DNA of 64,000 nt from Pseudooceanicola pacificus (GCF_009789075.1 NZ_WNXQ01000002.1:372001-436000), one strand, 5' to 3'; positions 35,493 through 45,358 are shown, counted from the first letter of the stretch. A program made the numbers and translations. Notes: generated by a model from the sequence alone, not told the origin.

Positions 35493-36380
35493 ATGCAGTC
35501 GATGACCGGCTTTGCCACTGGCCGCGGAACCCACGGGCCGCATTCCTGGAGCTGGGAGCTGCGCAGCGTGAATGCGCGCGGGCTGGACCTGCGCCTGCGC
35601 CTGCCGGACTGGATCCCCGGGCTGGAGATGGCGCTGCGCGGCGCGCTGAATGGCGCCGTGGCGCGCGGCAGCGTTTCGCTGAACCTGCGCATCACGCGCG
35701 AGGAGGGCAGTTCCACCCTGGCGCTGAACGAGCCGCAGGCGACGGCGGTGCTGGACGCGCTGGCCCGGATCGAGGAGCTGGCGCTGGACAAGGGCATGAC
35801 CCTTGCGCCTTCGCGCGCCGCCGATGTGCTGGGGCTGCGCGGCGTGCTGGAGGCCTCGCAGGAGGCCGACGAGACGGCGCCCCTGCTGGCCGCGCTGATC
35901 GCGGATTTCGCCCCGCTGCTGGAGGATTTCCTGGCCATGCGCCGTTCGGAAGGGGCGGCGCTGAACGCGCTGCTGTCGGCCCAGATGGACCAGATCGGGA
36001 CGCTTTCGGCCCGCGCGGGCGAGTTTTCCGAGGCGCGGCGCATCCAGGCCGCCGGATCGCTCAGGGCCGCGCTGGCCCGGGTGATGGAGGACGCGCCCGA
36101 GGTGGACGAACAGCGCGTCGCGCAGGAACTGGCGCTGCTGGCCGTGAAGGCCGACGTGACCGAGGAGCTGGACCGCCTGGGCGCGCATCTGGATGCCGCG
36201 CGGGAGCTGCTGGCCGCCGAGGCCCCGGTGGGGCGCAAGCTGGATTTCCTGACCCAGGAGTTCAACCGCGAGGCCAACACCCTGTGTTCCAAGTCCCAGA
36301 ACGCCGAGCTGACCCGCGTGGGGCTGGAGCTGAAGGCGGTGATCGACCAGTTCCGCGAGCAGGTGCAGAACGTCGAGTGA
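35493..36380 (+). CDS. YicC family protein
   Basis: A 295-residue YicC/YloC-type endoribonuclease-like protein. It starts with MQSMTGFATGRG and contains WELRSVNARGLDLRLRLPDW and the C-terminal signature FLTQEFNREANTLCSKSQNAEL, diagnostic of the family. The family has been linked to RNA decay. In many bacteria yicC is next to gmk; here gmk lies 13 kb away (48789-49430). A GAGGAGCACGAG site precedes the ATG. Confidence 0.92.
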   Translation: MQSMTGFATGRGTHGPHSWSWELRSVNARGLDLRLRLPDWIPGLEMALRGALNGAVARGSVSLNLRITREEGSSTLALNEPQATAVLDALARIEELALDKGMTLAPSRAADVLGLRGVLEASQEADETAPLLAALIADFAPLLEDFLAMRRSEGAALNALLSAQMDQIGTLSARAGEFSEARRIQAAGSLRAALARVMEDAPEVDEQRVAQELALLAVKADVTEELDRLGAHLDAARELLAAEAPVGRKLDFLTQEFNREANTLCSKSQNAELTRVGLELKAVIDQFREQVQNVE

Positions 36381-36738
36381 TCCCGGGCGGCGGATGCAGT
36401 GCGCGGTGGCGGTCCGGGGGATACGACCCGGCCGCCGGGCCTGCCGGTCAGCTTCCGGCAGGGGGCGAACCGGACATGATGGCCAACCGCCCGCGGGGCG
36501 GCTGGCGGGGCAGGGGGGCTGTCTGCCCCCCATCGTCCTGCGGACGAATCCCCCCGAGGATATTTCCGGCCAGAGGAAGATCGGAACCGGGCTTGCGGCG
36601 GCCGGGGGGAGGGTGTAAGGGAACGCCACTCACTTCGCAGGCGGGGTTGGGTGCACGGGGGAGACATCCCCGGACATCCGCCGGTTGACCATCTGGTCTC
36701 TCTCCCCGCCGAGGCATGAAACCGGAAAGGACATATGC
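36381..36738. other. Spacer before rpsB with an inverted dispersed repeat
   Basis: About 360 bases without a gene. Position 36513-36579 holds a copy of the repeat also seen at 30863, in opposite orientation. The right part (36600-36738) contains the rpsB leader and probably its promoter and the GGAAAGGA ribosome site. Confidence 0.5.
36513..36579. repeat. Dispersed repeat, copy 2 (inverted relative to copy 1)
   Basis: GGGGGGCTGTCTGCCCCCC hairpin, GTCCTGCGGAC stem, then CCCCCCGAGGATATTTCCGGCCAGAGGAAG. The last 30 bases are the reverse complement of the start of copy 1 at 30863. This looks like an intergenic family repeat of the Rhodobacterales. Confidence 0.75.
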
Positions 36739-37521
36739 ATGGCTCTGCCTGAGTTCTCCATGCGTCAGCTGCTGGAAGCTGGCGTTCACTTTGGCCACCA
36801 GACGCAGCGCTGGAACCCCCGCATGGGCGAGTTCATCTACGGCGCGCGCAACGGCATTCACATTCTCGACCTGACGCAGACCGTCCCGATGCTGGACGCG
36901 GCGCTGAACGTGATCCGCGAGACCGTCGCCAAGGGCGGCCGCGTGCTGTTCGTCGGCACCAAGCGCCAGGCCTCGGCCCCCGTTGCCGAAGCCGCAGAGA
37001 AATGCGCGCAGTACTACATGAACCACCGCTGGCTGGGCGGCACGCTCACCAACTGGAAAACCGTCTCGCAGTCGATCAACCGCCTGAAGCAGATCGACGA
37101 GCTGATGGAAAACGGTGCCGAGGGCCTCACCAAGAAAGAGCGCCTTGGCATGGAACGCGAGCAGGCCAAACTGCAGGCCTCGCTGGGCGGCATTCGTGAA
37201 ATGGGCGGCGTGCCCGACCTGCTTTTCGTCATCGACGTCAAGAAAGAGCAGCTGGCCATCGCCGAAGCCAACAAGCTGGGCATCCCGGTTGTCGCCATTG
37301 TCGACACCAACTGCCCGCCCGATGGCGTGGATTACATCATCCCCGGCAACGACGATGCGGCACGGGCGATCTCGCTCTACTGCGATCTCGTCAGCCGCGC
37401 CGCTCTGGACGGCATGACCGCGCAGATGGGTGCGGCCGGTGTCGACCTGGGCGCCCTGGAAGAGGCCCCGGTGGAAGAGGCCGTGGCCGAGGCCGCCCCG
37501 GCGGCCGACGCCGGCGCCTGA
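36739..37521 (+). CDS. rpsB: 30S ribosomal protein S2
   Basis: A 260-residue S2 protein: starts [21 protein letters not shown], with the family motif [25 protein letters not shown] and [12 protein letters not shown]. The C-terminal 25 residues are Ala/Glu-rich, as in other alphaproteobacterial S2. Followed by tsf, the usual order. Confidence 0.97.
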   Translation: MALPEFSMRQLLEAGVHFGHQTQRWNPRMGEFIYGARNGIHILDLTQTVPMLDAALNVIRETVAKGGRVLFVGTKRQASAPVAEAAEKCAQYYMNHRWLGGTLTNWKTVSQSINRLKQIDELMENGAEGLTKKERLGMEREQAKLQASLGGIREMGGVPDLLFVIDVKKEQLAIAEANKLGIPVVAIVDTNCPPDGVDYIIPGNDDAARAISLYCDLVSRAALDGMTAQMGAAGVDLGALEEAPVEEAVAEAAPAADAGA

Positions 37522-37716
37522 TTCCGGGCGGCAGTGTCAAGGAACTGTCATCGGCCGCGGGCATATCCGCGGCCGGACGCTTCCGGACAGGACCGCGCGG
37601 ACAAGGATACCAGGACCGGGACCGCGCGCGATGTGCGGACGGAACGATCCGGATTATCAGGATGGTCGCGGCCGGGTGCCGCGGCCTGACCCAATTGAGA
37701 ACTTAGGAGAGCCCCA

Positions 37717-38592
37717 ATGGCGATCACTGCTTCGATGGTGAAGGAACTGCGCGAAACGACCGGCGCAGGCATGATGGACGCGAAGAAGGCACTGACCGAG
37801 ACCGATGGCGACATGGAAGCGGCCATCGACTGGCTGCGCACCAAGGGCCTGGCCAAGGCCGCCAAGAAATCGGGCCGCACCGCGGCCGAGGGCCTGGTGG
37901 CCGTGGCGGTCGACGGCGGCACCGGCGTCGCGATCGAGGTGAACTCGGAAACCGACTTCGTCGGCAAGAACGCCGAATTCCAGGCGATGGTTGCCGATTT
38001 CTCGAAGGCGGCCCTGTCGGTTGGCGATCTGGACGCGCTGAAAGCTGCCGACCTGGGCGGCAAGACGGTCGAGGCCACCCTGACCGACAAGATCGCCAAG
38101 ATCGGCGAGAACATGACCCTGCGCCGGATGGCCAAGCTGGAAGGCGCGCAGGTCGTGTCCTACGTGCACAACTCGGTTGCCGAGGGCATGGGCAAGATCG
38201 GCGTTCTGGTTGCGCTCTCGGGCGAGAACGAGACCTTCGGCCGCCAGGTCGCCATGCACATCGCCGCCGCCAACCCGGCCTCGCTGGGCGAAGCGGATCT
38301 CGACCCGGCGCTGGTCGAGCGCGAGCGCAACGTGCTGACCGAGCAGGCGCGTGAATCGGGCAAGCCCGAGGCCGTGATCGAGAAGATGATCGAGGGCCGG
38401 ATGAAGAAGTTCCTGTCCGAAGTGACCCTGCTGGGCCAGGCCTTTGTCATCGACCCCGACAAGACCGTCGCCGCAGCCGCCAAGGACGAAGGCGTCGAGG
38501 TCACCGGCTACATCCGTCTCGAAGTGGGTGAAGGCATCGAGAAGAAGGAAGAGGATTTCGCCGCCGAGGTCGCCAAGGCCGCGAAAGGCTGA
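37717..38592 (+). CDS. tsf: Elongation factor Ts
   Basis: A 291-residue EF-Ts. N-terminal UBA-like domain with [19 protein letters not shown], the core [14 protein letters not shown], then the second dimerisation module. It exchanges GDP for GTP on EF-Tu. ATG at 37717 after TTAGGAGAG. A terminator follows at 38635. Confidence 0.97.
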   Translation: MAITASMVKELRETTGAGMMDAKKALTETDGDMEAAIDWLRTKGLAKAAKKSGRTAAEGLVAVAVDGGTGVAIEVNSETDFVGKNAEFQAMVADFSKAALSVGDLDALKAADLGGKTVEATLTDKIAKIGENMTLRRMAKLEGAQVVSYVHNSVAEGMGKIGVLVALSGENETFGRQVAMHIAAANPASLGEADLDPALVERERNVLTEQARESGKPEAVIEKMIEGRMKKFLSEVTLLGQAFVIDPDKTVAAAAKDEGVEVTGYIRLEVGEGIEKKEEDFAAEVAKAAKG

Positions 38593-38634
38593 TCCGGGGA
38601 CCGGGCAGGGCGCCCGGGTCCCAGAGACTGCAGG

Positions 38635-38668
38635 AACGCCGGTCCATCTGGGCCGGCGTTTTTCTTTT
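38635..38668 (+). terminator. Rho-independent terminator after tsf
   Basis: Perfect 8-base stem AACGCCGG / CCGGCGTT (38635-38642 with 38653-38660), then TTTCTTTTATT. Confidence 0.9.
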
Positions 38669-39041
38669 ATTGTGGATTTTCATGATCTTGTGGCGCGCTG
38701 TTAAAGCGGAAACGGTGCCGATCTCTGAGATCGACACCGTCCGCTATCGTCCGCCCCATTTTAGATGGGGATGAGATGAGGCGGTCCGACGTGCCGACCG
38801 GATGGCGACAATACACCACCGGCCGGCGTCCGGGTTTGACCGGCCGATCCGCGGACACCTGCCGAATACCAGGGCCTCGAACCGGATGTTCCATGGCATC
38901 AAAGCCACCACTCACGGAACACCGTCAGATTGACCTGTTACGTTGCGTCACGAAAGTAAGGGAATCCTTACCTTTCGGTCAAACTCGGGGTCCAAGGGGC
39001 TGAAACTATGGAATTCCTTACCCGGCGGAAAATGGCCGTGG
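38669..39041. other. Structured gene-free region between tsf terminator and the LuxR gene
   Basis: About 370 bases with no convincing gene but three inverted repeats. A 29-base near-palindrome (38712-38740: ACGGTG-C-CGATCTC-T-GAGATCG-A-CACCGT, one mismatch); CCCCAT-TTTAG-ATGGGG (38754-38770); and CGAAAGTAAGG-GAAT-CCTTAC-C-TTTCG (38951-38977). One may be the LuxR gene's terminator (minus strand); the others may mark a small RNA or regulator sites. Confidence 0.5.
38712..38740. repeat. 29-base near-perfect palindrome
   Basis: ACGGTGCCGATCTC, centre T, GAGATCGACACCGT: fourteen complementary pairs with one mismatch. It lies 44 bases after the tsf terminator. Could be an operator or the stem of an RNA hairpin. 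Confidence 0.65.
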
Positions 39042-39797
39042 TCAGAATTCCAGCACGAACATCTGGTTCAGGAACGCGGCCTTAAGCACCGCCTGGGCGG
39101 TGGTTTCCACATTCAGCGTCTCGCGCGCGAGGCGCAGGTGCTTTTCCACGGTGGCGGCCGTCAGGCCCATCAGCAGCGCGATGTCCTGCGTGGTCTTGCC
39201 GTCGCCGACCCATTGCAGGGCCTCGCGCTGGCGCTTTGTCAGCTCACGCGAGGGGCCGCTGTAGGGCAGGGTGAGGATCTTCAGATGCGCCACGTTGTTG
39301 AAGATGACAATGTCGCGCCCATGCACCGCCCAGATGGCGTCGGCCTCGTCCTGGGTCATGCCGGTGCGCGCGGTCAGCGCGATGGCGCCCTTGGTGCGTG
39401 GCGATATGCTCTTGAAACTGATCGAATAACCGGCGGTGACGCCCATCGAGCGGTTGAACTGGATGACCTTCTTTTCACTCTCGGTCAGCGTGCCGCTCAT
39501 CGTCATCTCGGCCAGGATACGCCAGGAACAGTCGCCTTCGTGCTCCAGCGCCCATTTCACCATCGGCGCGTGGAAATACAGGCCCTGGCCCATGAAGACA
39601 TCGGTATAGGCGTTCGAGTGATTGGTCAGGATCACGAAATCCTCGGGATCGCCCAGCGAGGTCGTCGTGCGGTAACGTGTGAAGCCATAAAGCAGACGGT
39701 CGAAGCCATAGCTTGCCATCTTGTCGCAATGCAGGGTCCAGAGCTCTTCGATGGACTGCGCGTTGGTCAGTTGTTCGAGGTAGTCCCGGCGCGACAT
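39042..39797 (-). CDS. LuxR-family autoinducer-binding regulator (no adjacent luxI)
   Basis: A 251-residue quorum-sensing-type regulator. N-terminal autoinducer-binding domain (about 15-160) and C-terminal LuxR helix-turn-helix (about 180-240) with LTKRQREALQWVGDGKTTQDIALLMGLTAATVEKHLRLARETL. The ATG at 39797 is used; the codon before it is TTG. No acyl-homoserine-lactone synthase is found in the window, so it is an apparent orphan (solo) receptor. It lies downstream of phoB, with a 350-base gap between them. Confidence 0.88.
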   Translation of the reverse strand: MSRRDYLEQLTNAQSIEELWTLHCDKMASYGFDRLLYGFTRYRTTTSLGDPEDFVILTNHSNAYTDVFMGQGLYFHAPMVKWALEHEGDCSWRILAEMTMSGTLTESEKKVIQFNRSMGVTAGYSISFKSISPRTKGAIALTARTGMTQDEADAIWAVHGRDIVIFNNVAHLKILTLPYSGPSRELTKRQREALQWVGDGKTTQDIALLMGLTAATVEKHLRLARETLNVETTAQAVLKAAFLNQMFVLEF

Positions 39798-40149
39798 CAA
39801 CAGGCCCCCGGAAACGGGATCAACGGGATGGAACGCGACGGGGCGCGGTCCGATATGGCCGACTCGAATTGCATCATTGGAAACTTCCCTCGTGGGGAGT
39901 CTTTTAATCCCGTGCCACAGCAGATGTCGAGAGCGTGAATGCCCGTGTTACCGAATGAGAGCAGCGCATCTGCCTGCTATTCTTGGATATTGATCAGCCC
40001 GGCGGCACACAGGCCGCGATGCGGGACCGTGCGGCGGGTTCATCAAATATTTACCATAATACCGATTATCGGAAACACCTGTGGGCGATGCGGGGGCTGG
40101 CGTTTGGACCGCGCGCGCCCCGCGCCCACGGGTGTTCATCCGATCTGGA
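39798..40149. other. Gene-free spacer between phoB and the luxR-type gene
   Basis: Some 350 bases with no gene. An AT-rich part near 40040-40075 (ATCAAATATTTACCATAATACCG-type sequence) includes the palindrome CCGAT-T-ATCGG at 40062-40072 and is a candidate promoter region for the LuxR gene. No lux-box-like dyad is clear. Confidence 0.4.
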
Positions 40150-40836
40150 TCAGCCGAGCGCGTATCCGGCGCCGCGCACGGTGCGCAGCGGATCGTCACC
40201 GCCGTGCTGGCACAGCGCCTTGCGCAGCCGCCCGATGTGCACGTCCACGGTCCGCGTGTCGACATAGATGTCGCGGCCCCAGACCCGGTCCAGCAGCTGT
40301 TCGCGCGACCAGACGCGGCCCGGTTTCTCCATGAAGGTCGACAGCAGCCGGAACTCCGTCGGCCCCAGCTTCAGCTGGTGGTCCGACCGCGTGACGCGAT
40401 GCGTGTCGCTGTCCAGCACGATGTCCTCGTACTCCAGCCGCTCGCCCACCGTCGAGGGCCGCGTGCGGCGCAGCTGAGCGCGCACGCGGGCCATCAGCTC
40501 GACCACCGAATACGGCTTGACCACATAGTCGTCCGCCCCGGTTTCCAGGCCGCGCACCTTGTCGACCTCCTCGGACCGGGCCGAGAGCATGATGATCGGC
40601 ACGCCGCGCGTTTCGGAGCGGGTCTTGAGCTGGCGGCAGACCTCGATGCCCGAGACATTGGGCAACATCCAGTCGAGCACGATGATGTCCGGCGCCGCCT
40701 CGTTGACCAGCATCAGCGCCTCTTCGCCATTGCCGGCCTTGGCGACGCGAAAGCCCTCGGCCTCCAGGTTATAGGCCAGGACCTCGCGCTGCGCCGGTTC
40801 GTCTTCGACCACCAGCACGGTGGGTTGTTCGGCCAT
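40150..40836 (-). CDS. phoB: Phosphate regulon response regulator PhoB
   Basis: A 228-residue OmpR-type response regulator: receiver domain with the acidic pair in VVEDEP, the phospho-acceptor aspartate in LDWMLPNVSG and the conserved Lys in YVVKPYS, and a winged-helix C-terminus (EFRLLSTFMEKPGRVWSREQLLDRVWG, RTVDVHIGRLRKAL). It activates phosphate-starvation genes through Pho boxes. ATG at 40836, two bases after phoU stop region; last gene of the cluster. Confidence 0.96.
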   Translation of the reverse strand: MAEQPTVLVVEDEPAQREVLAYNLEAEGFRVAKAGNGEEALMLVNEAAPDIIVLDWMLPNVSGIEVCRQLKTRSETRGVPIIMLSARSEEVDKVRGLETGADDYVVKPYSVVELMARVRAQLRRTRPSTVGERLEYEDIVLDSDTHRVTRSDHQLKLGPTEFRLLSTFMEKPGRVWSREQLLDRVWGRDIYVDTRTVDVHIGRLRKALCQHGGDDPLRTVRGAGYALG

Positions 40837-40838
40837 GG

Positions 40839-41585
40839 TCAGTCGTCCCCGTCCGCATCGGCCCAGGCGGCCTCGGGCGCGACACGCGGGTCGGTCGAGG
40901 TCTTGTCCCCCTTGGGCCGGGGATCGTCGGGCGTCTCGCCCGACACGAGATAGATCACCTGCTCGGCGATCGAGGTCACATGGTCGCCCATGCGTTCGTT
41001 GTTCTTGGCGATGAAGTGCAGATGCATGCACGCCGTGATGTTGCGCGGGTCTTCCAGCATGAAGGTCAGGAATTCGCGGAACAGTGCGTTGTACATCTGG
41101 TCCACGTCCTTGTCGCGGTTGATGACCTCCTGCGCCAGAACCGCGTCACGCTGGATATAGGCGTCCAGCGCGTCCTTGAGCATCAGCTGCACCTCGCGCG
41201 CCATGCGGCGGAGCGAGGCATGAGTGCCGGCAATCGGCGACATCTGCACCAGAACGCCGGTCCGCTTGGCCATGTTCTTGGCATAGTCGCCGATGCGTTC
41301 CAGGTTGGCCGAGATCTTCATCACGGTCAGGACGATGCGCAGATCAATGGCCGTGGGCGAGCGCAGCGCGATCAGCAGCGCGGCCTCTTCGTTGATCATC
41401 TCTTCCAGCGCGTCGATGGCGCGGTCCCCTGCCCTGACCTTCTCGGCCAGTTCCTCGTCGCGGTTTTCCAGCGATTCGGCGGCGCTCAGGATCGCCTCCT
41501 CGACAAGGCCGCCCATCTTCATGATACGCGCCTGGATACCTTCGAGGTCGCGGTCGAAGGCGCTTGCGATGTGTTGGTCGTGCAT
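40839..41585 (-). CDS. phoU: Phosphate-specific transport system accessory protein PhoU
   Basis: A 248-residue PhoU protein made of two three-helix repeats with the metal-binding E/D-rich motifs (ERIGDYAKNMAKRT and ERMGDHVTSIAEQV). It damps PhoR signalling when phosphate is plentiful. Follows pstB by 19 bases. Confidence 0.96.
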   Translation of the reverse strand: MHDQHIASAFDRDLEGIQARIMKMGGLVEEAILSAAESLENRDEELAEKVRAGDRAIDALEEMINEEAALLIALRSPTAIDLRIVLTVMKISANLERIGDYAKNMAKRTGVLVQMSPIAGTHASLRRMAREVQLMLKDALDAYIQRDAVLAQEVINRDKDVDQMYNALFREFLTFMLEDPRNITACMHLHFIAKNNERMGDHVTSIAEQVIYLVSGETPDDPRPKGDKTSTDPRVAPEAAWADADGDD

Positions 41586-41604
41586 GAATGCCTCCCGGGG
41601 CGTC

Positions 41605-42408
41605 TCAGCCGATGCGGCCGGTGATGTAGCTTTCGGTCCGAGGATCGTTCGGATTGGTGAAAATCTGACCTGTCATGCCGTATTCTACCAGGTTGCCCAG
41701 GTGGAAGAACGCGGTCTTCTGGCTGACCCGTGCGGCCTGCTGCATCGAGTGCGTCACGATCACGACCGAGAAATTCTCGCGCAGTTCGTCGATCAGCTCT
41801 TCGACCTGGCCGGTGGCAATCGGGTCGAGCGCGGAACAGGGCTCGTCCATCAGCAGCACTTCGGGTTCGGTCGCGATGGCGCGGGCGATGCACAGGCGCT
41901 GCTGCTGGCCACCGGACAGGCCGGTGCCGGGCGCGTGCAGGCGGTCCTTGACCTCGTTCCAGATGGCGCCACGGCGCAGCGATTTCTCGACGATGTCGTC
42001 AAGATCGGCCTTGGAACGCGCCAGCCCGTGGATACGGGGGCCGTAGGCGATGTTGTCGTAGATCGACTTGGGGAACGGGTTCGGCTTCTGGAACACCATG
42101 CCCACCTTGGCGCGCAGCTGCACCGGATCGACGCGCTTGTCGTAGATATCCTCGCCGTCCAGCAGGATCTCGCCCTCGACGCGGCAGATGTCGATGGTGT
42201 CGTTCATCCGGTTCAGGCAGCGCAGAAAGGTCGACTTGCCGCAGCCCGACGGGCCGATGAAGGCGGTGACGGTCTTGTCCTCGATCTGTACGTCCACGTC
42301 CTTGATGGCATGCGTGTCGCCATAATAGACCTGAACCTTGTTCGCGGAGATCTTGATGGCCTTCTGGCCGATCTTGGCTTCGGAGTTGGGAGAGTCGTAC
42401 ATGTTCAT
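41605..42408 (-). CDS. pstB: Phosphate ABC transporter ATP-binding protein PstB
   Basis: A 267-residue PstB: Walker [25 protein letters not shown], Walker [14 protein letters not shown], and the PstB-specific [18 protein letters not shown]. It powers high-affinity phosphate uptake. AAGGA precedes the ATG at 42408. Confidence 0.97.
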   Translation of the reverse strand: MNMYDSPNSEAKIGQKAIKISANKVQVYYGDTHAIKDVDVQIEDKTVTAFIGPSGCGKSTFLRCLNRMNDTIDICRVEGEILLDGEDIYDKRVDPVQLRAKVGMVFQKPNPFPKSIYDNIAYGPRIHGLARSKADLDDIVEKSLRRGAIWNEVKDRLHAPGTGLSGGQQQRLCIARAIATEPEVLLMDEPCSALDPIATGQVEELIDELRENFSVVIVTHSMQQAARVSQKTAFFHLGNLVEYGMTGQIFTNPNDPRTESYITGRIG

Positions 42409-42419
42409 AGGTCCTTACC

Positions 42420-43781
42420 TTACCACCGACGCTCGAAGCGGCGACGCAGGATGATGGCGATGATGTTCATGGTCATCAGGAAGAGCAGCAGGATGATGAT
42501 CCCGCCCCAGGCCCGTTCGTAATAAGCGGGATCGGCCCGCTTGGCCCATTCGTAGATTTGTGCCGGCATGGCAGAGTTGGGGGCCAGGAAGCCGGATGCA
42601 ATACCGTCGGGCGCATTCGACGCAATGAAGCCCACCATGCCGATCAGCAGCAGCGGCGCGGTTTCGCCAAGCGCCTGCGCCAGGCCGATGATCGTGCCGG
42701 TCAGGATGCCGGGCATGGCCAGCGGCAGCACATGGTGGAACACCGCCTGCATCTTGGACGCCCCGACGCCAAGGGCTGCGTCCCGGATCGAGGGCGGCAC
42801 CGCCTTGAGCGAGGCGCGCGTCGAGATGATGATCGTCGGCAGCGTCATCAGGGTCAGCACCAGCCCGCCGACCAGCGGGGCCGACTGCGGGAAGTGCATG
42901 AACTGGATGAAGACCGCCAGACCCAGGATACCGAAGACGATGGAGGGCACCGCCGCCAGGTTCGAGATATTCACCTCGATCAGGTCGGTCCATCGGTTCT
43001 TGGGCGCAAATTCCTCAAGGTAGATCGAGGCGGCGACGCCAATCGGCAGCGACAGCGCGAGCACCACGAGCATCATGAAGAACGAGCCGATCATCGCGAC
43101 ACCGATGCCCGCCTGTTCGGGCCGGCTCTCCGAGGCATCGGCGCCGAAGATGAAGGCCCAGTTGAACTGTTTCTTGATCAGCCCGGCGGCCTGCAGCTGG
43201 TCCACCAGGTCCAGATGTTCGGCATCCAGGTTCTTGTCGCGCGCCAGGCTGTCACGGGTCACGCGGCCCTTGAGGTAGCCATCCACCCGCGACGAGGCGA
43301 GCATGCGGAATTCGATGGTCTTGCCGATGTCGTCGGGGTGCTGCAGCACGTAGTCGCGCAGCTGTGCCGGCGCCGAGGCCGAGACCAGGTTGCGCAGATC
43401 CTTCTGTTTCTCGAAGGGCGAGTCGATGCCGTTTTCCTCCAGGGCCCGCGCGACCGCCACCTCGATCAGCGGCGCGTAGCCAAAGGTGGTCACCTTGCTC
43501 AGGTCCGCGGGGTCGCGGTTGCCGTTCTTGTCCAGCTTGGCCTCGGGCAGCTCCACCGGGATGGTCAGGAAGGTCTGGGTGAAGGCCGGCGTGCCGTTGC
43601 GGATGATCGCGAAAAGCAGCGCGACCAGGAAGATCAGGCCGATGCCGACCGCGGCCAGGCCATAGGCCTTGAACCGGGCCTCGGCGGCATTGCGGCGCTT
43701 GGTCCGCACATCGGCCGCCAGCAGCGACGACGGATGTTTGGGTGCGGGCGCGGCGCCGGCGGGATTGGTTGCGTCGGTCAT
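42420..43781 (-). CDS. pstA: Phosphate ABC transporter permease PstA
   Basis: A 453-residue PstA. It is longer than the E. coli form (about 296 residues) because of an N-terminal extension of roughly 150 residues between the first helix and the permease core, a common feature in this group. The core has SRTSLKA-like permease EAA sequence (RDAALGVGASKMQAVFHHVLPLAMPGILTG). Its start overlaps the pstC stop (ATGA). Confidence 0.95.
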   Translation of the reverse strand: MTDATNPAGAAPAPKHPSSLLAADVRTKRRNAAEARFKAYGLAAVGIGLIFLVALLFAIIRNGTPAFTQTFLTIPVELPEAKLDKNGNRDPADLSKVTTFGYAPLIEVAVARALEENGIDSPFEKQKDLRNLVSASAPAQLRDYVLQHPDDIGKTIEFRMLASSRVDGYLKGRVTRDSLARDKNLDAEHLDLVDQLQAAGLIKKQFNWAFIFGADASESRPEQAGIGVAMIGSFFMMLVVLALSLPIGVAASIYLEEFAPKNRWTDLIEVNISNLAAVPSIVFGILGLAVFIQFMHFPQSAPLVGGLVLTLMTLPTIIISTRASLKAVPPSIRDAALGVGASKMQAVFHHVLPLAMPGILTGTIIGLAQALGETAPLLLIGMVGFIASNAPDGIASGFLAPNSAMPAQIYEWAKRADPAYYERAWGGIIILLLFLMTMNIIAIILRRRFERRW

Positions 43782-45244
43782 TCGTATTGCTCCCGATAGG
43801 TCCGGACGATCCAGAGCGCAAAGACGTTGAGTGCCAGGGTGATCACGAAGAGCGTCATGCCCAGGGCAAAGGCCACCAGCGCCTCGGGCGAGGCAAAGTC
43901 GGCATCGCCGGTCAGCTGCGACACGATCTTGGCGGTCACCGTGGTCATGGCGTCGAAGGGGTTGAGCGACAGCCGTGCCGCGGCCCCTGCCCCCAGCACC
44001 ACGATCATCGTCTCGCCGATGGCGCGCGATGCCGCCAGCAGCACGGCGCCCACGATGCCCGGCAGTGCCGCGGGCAGCACGACCTGACGGATGGTTTCCG
44101 ACTTGGTCGCGCCAAGGCCGAGCGATCCGTCACGCATGGATTGGGGGACCGAGTTGATGATGTCGTCGCTGAGCGAGCTGACAAAGGGGATCAGCATGAT
44201 GCCCATCACAAGGCCCGCGGTCATCACGGCGGTGCCGCCCTGCATCCAGCCCAGGCCCCCCTGCTCGCCAAAGACCGAGACGAGCAGCGGCCCGACGGTC
44301 AGCAGCGCGAAGAGGCCGTAGACGATGGTGGGAATACCGGCCAGCACTTCCAGCAGCGGCTTGGCAAAGCCGCGCACATAGGGCGAGGCATATTCCGACA
44401 GGTAGACGGCGGCGAAGAGCCCGATCGGCACGGCCACGGCCAGGGCGATCAGCGAGATGTAGAAGGTGCCCCAGAACAGCGGCAGGATGCCCAGTTCCGA
44501 TCCGCCACCGAACGACGGCGACCAGGTGGTGCCGAAGAAGAAGTCCATCGCCGGGTAGAGCTTGAAGAACTCCACCGTGTTGAAGATCAGCGACAGCACG
44601 ATGCCCACCGTGGTCAGGATCGCCAGCGAGGCCGCCCCGATCAGCAGGGCCATGACGACCTTTTCCACCGAGTTGCGGGCGCGGAACTCGTGGTTGGTCT
44701 TCCAGAGCGACAGGCCAAGGCCCGCCAGTGCGGCCAGGATCACCAGCGCGTTGCGGATGGCGTTGCCGGTGGCGTTCAGCGCGCGGTAGCGCTGCGCGGC
44801 GGTCAGCGTGGTCCGGTCGACATCGGATCCGAGCGCCACGCCGATATCGGCCAGGCGGCTGCGGACGTCGGTAAACTCGGTCCGGATCGAACTGGCCTCC
44901 TCGCGGGTCAGCGCGTCACGCTCTACCGCCAGGTCCAGCCCGTCGGCCACGCGGCGGACGTCGGACATGATCAGCGACAGCTCGCCCCGGTCCGCATAGC
45001 GGTCCTGCGGGATCATCGACTGGACGCGGTTTTCGATCAAGGCGGGCTGGGCGATCAGCCAGACCACCAGAAGGATCAGCGCCGGCACCAGCGCCGAAAG
45101 CGCGACGTTGAAGGCATAATAGGAGGGAAGCGAATGCAGGTTGCGGATATCGCCGCCGGCCGAAGCCATGGCGCGACCGCGTCCCAGCACGAACCCGACC
45201 GCGGCAAGTGCCACGACGATCAGGAAGATCAAACTAGCGGACAT
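43778..45244 (-). CDS. pstC: Phosphate ABC transporter permease PstC
   Basis: A 488-residue PstC with the same type of N-terminal enlargement as PstA: helices near residues 3-20 and 45-65, then a periplasmic segment of about 100 residues before the permease core. The EAA-type loop reads RDGSLGLGATKSETIRQVVLPAALPGIVGA. Follows pstS after a hairpin terminator/attenuator; ATG at 45244. Confidence 0.95.
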   Translation of the reverse strand: MSASLIFLIVVALAAVGFVLGRGRAMASAGGDIRNLHSLPSYYAFNVALSALVPALILLVVWLIAQPALIENRVQSMIPQDRYADRGELSLIMSDVRRVADGLDLAVERDALTREEASSIRTEFTDVRSRLADIGVALGSDVDRTTLTAAQRYRALNATGNAIRNALVILAALAGLGLSLWKTNHEFRARNSVEKVVMALLIGAASLAILTTVGIVLSLIFNTVEFFKLYPAMDFFFGTTWSPSFGGGSELGILPLFWGTFYISLIALAVAVPIGLFAAVYLSEYASPYVRGFAKPLLEVLAGIPTIVYGLFALLTVGPLLVSVFGEQGGLGWMQGGTAVMTAGLVMGIMLIPFVSSLSDDIINSVPQSMRDGSLGLGATKSETIRQVVLPAALPGIVGAVLLAASRAIGETMIVVLGAGAAARLSLNPFDAMTTVTAKIVSQLTGDADFASPEALVAFALGMTLFVITLALNVFALWIVRTYREQYE

Positions 45245-45310
45245 AAAGACCTCACCGGGGTCAGTGAAGGGAAACGCGCCGGACCCCTGCTGGCAGCATT
45301 GTCCAGTCGC

Positions 45311-45347
45311 GCGGAAAAGCGGACGGCACCGGAGTGGCGCCGCCCGC
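45311..45347 (-). terminator. Hairpin between pstS and pstC (attenuator or partial terminator)
   Basis: On the minus strand a 12-base stem GCGGGCGGCGCC / GGTGCCGTCCGC (two G-U pairs) is followed by TTTTCC. It lies 11-50 bases after the pstS stop, so it can make the binding protein more abundant than the membrane parts. Confidence 0.7.
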
Positions 45348-45358
45348 GAAGGGGTCGA

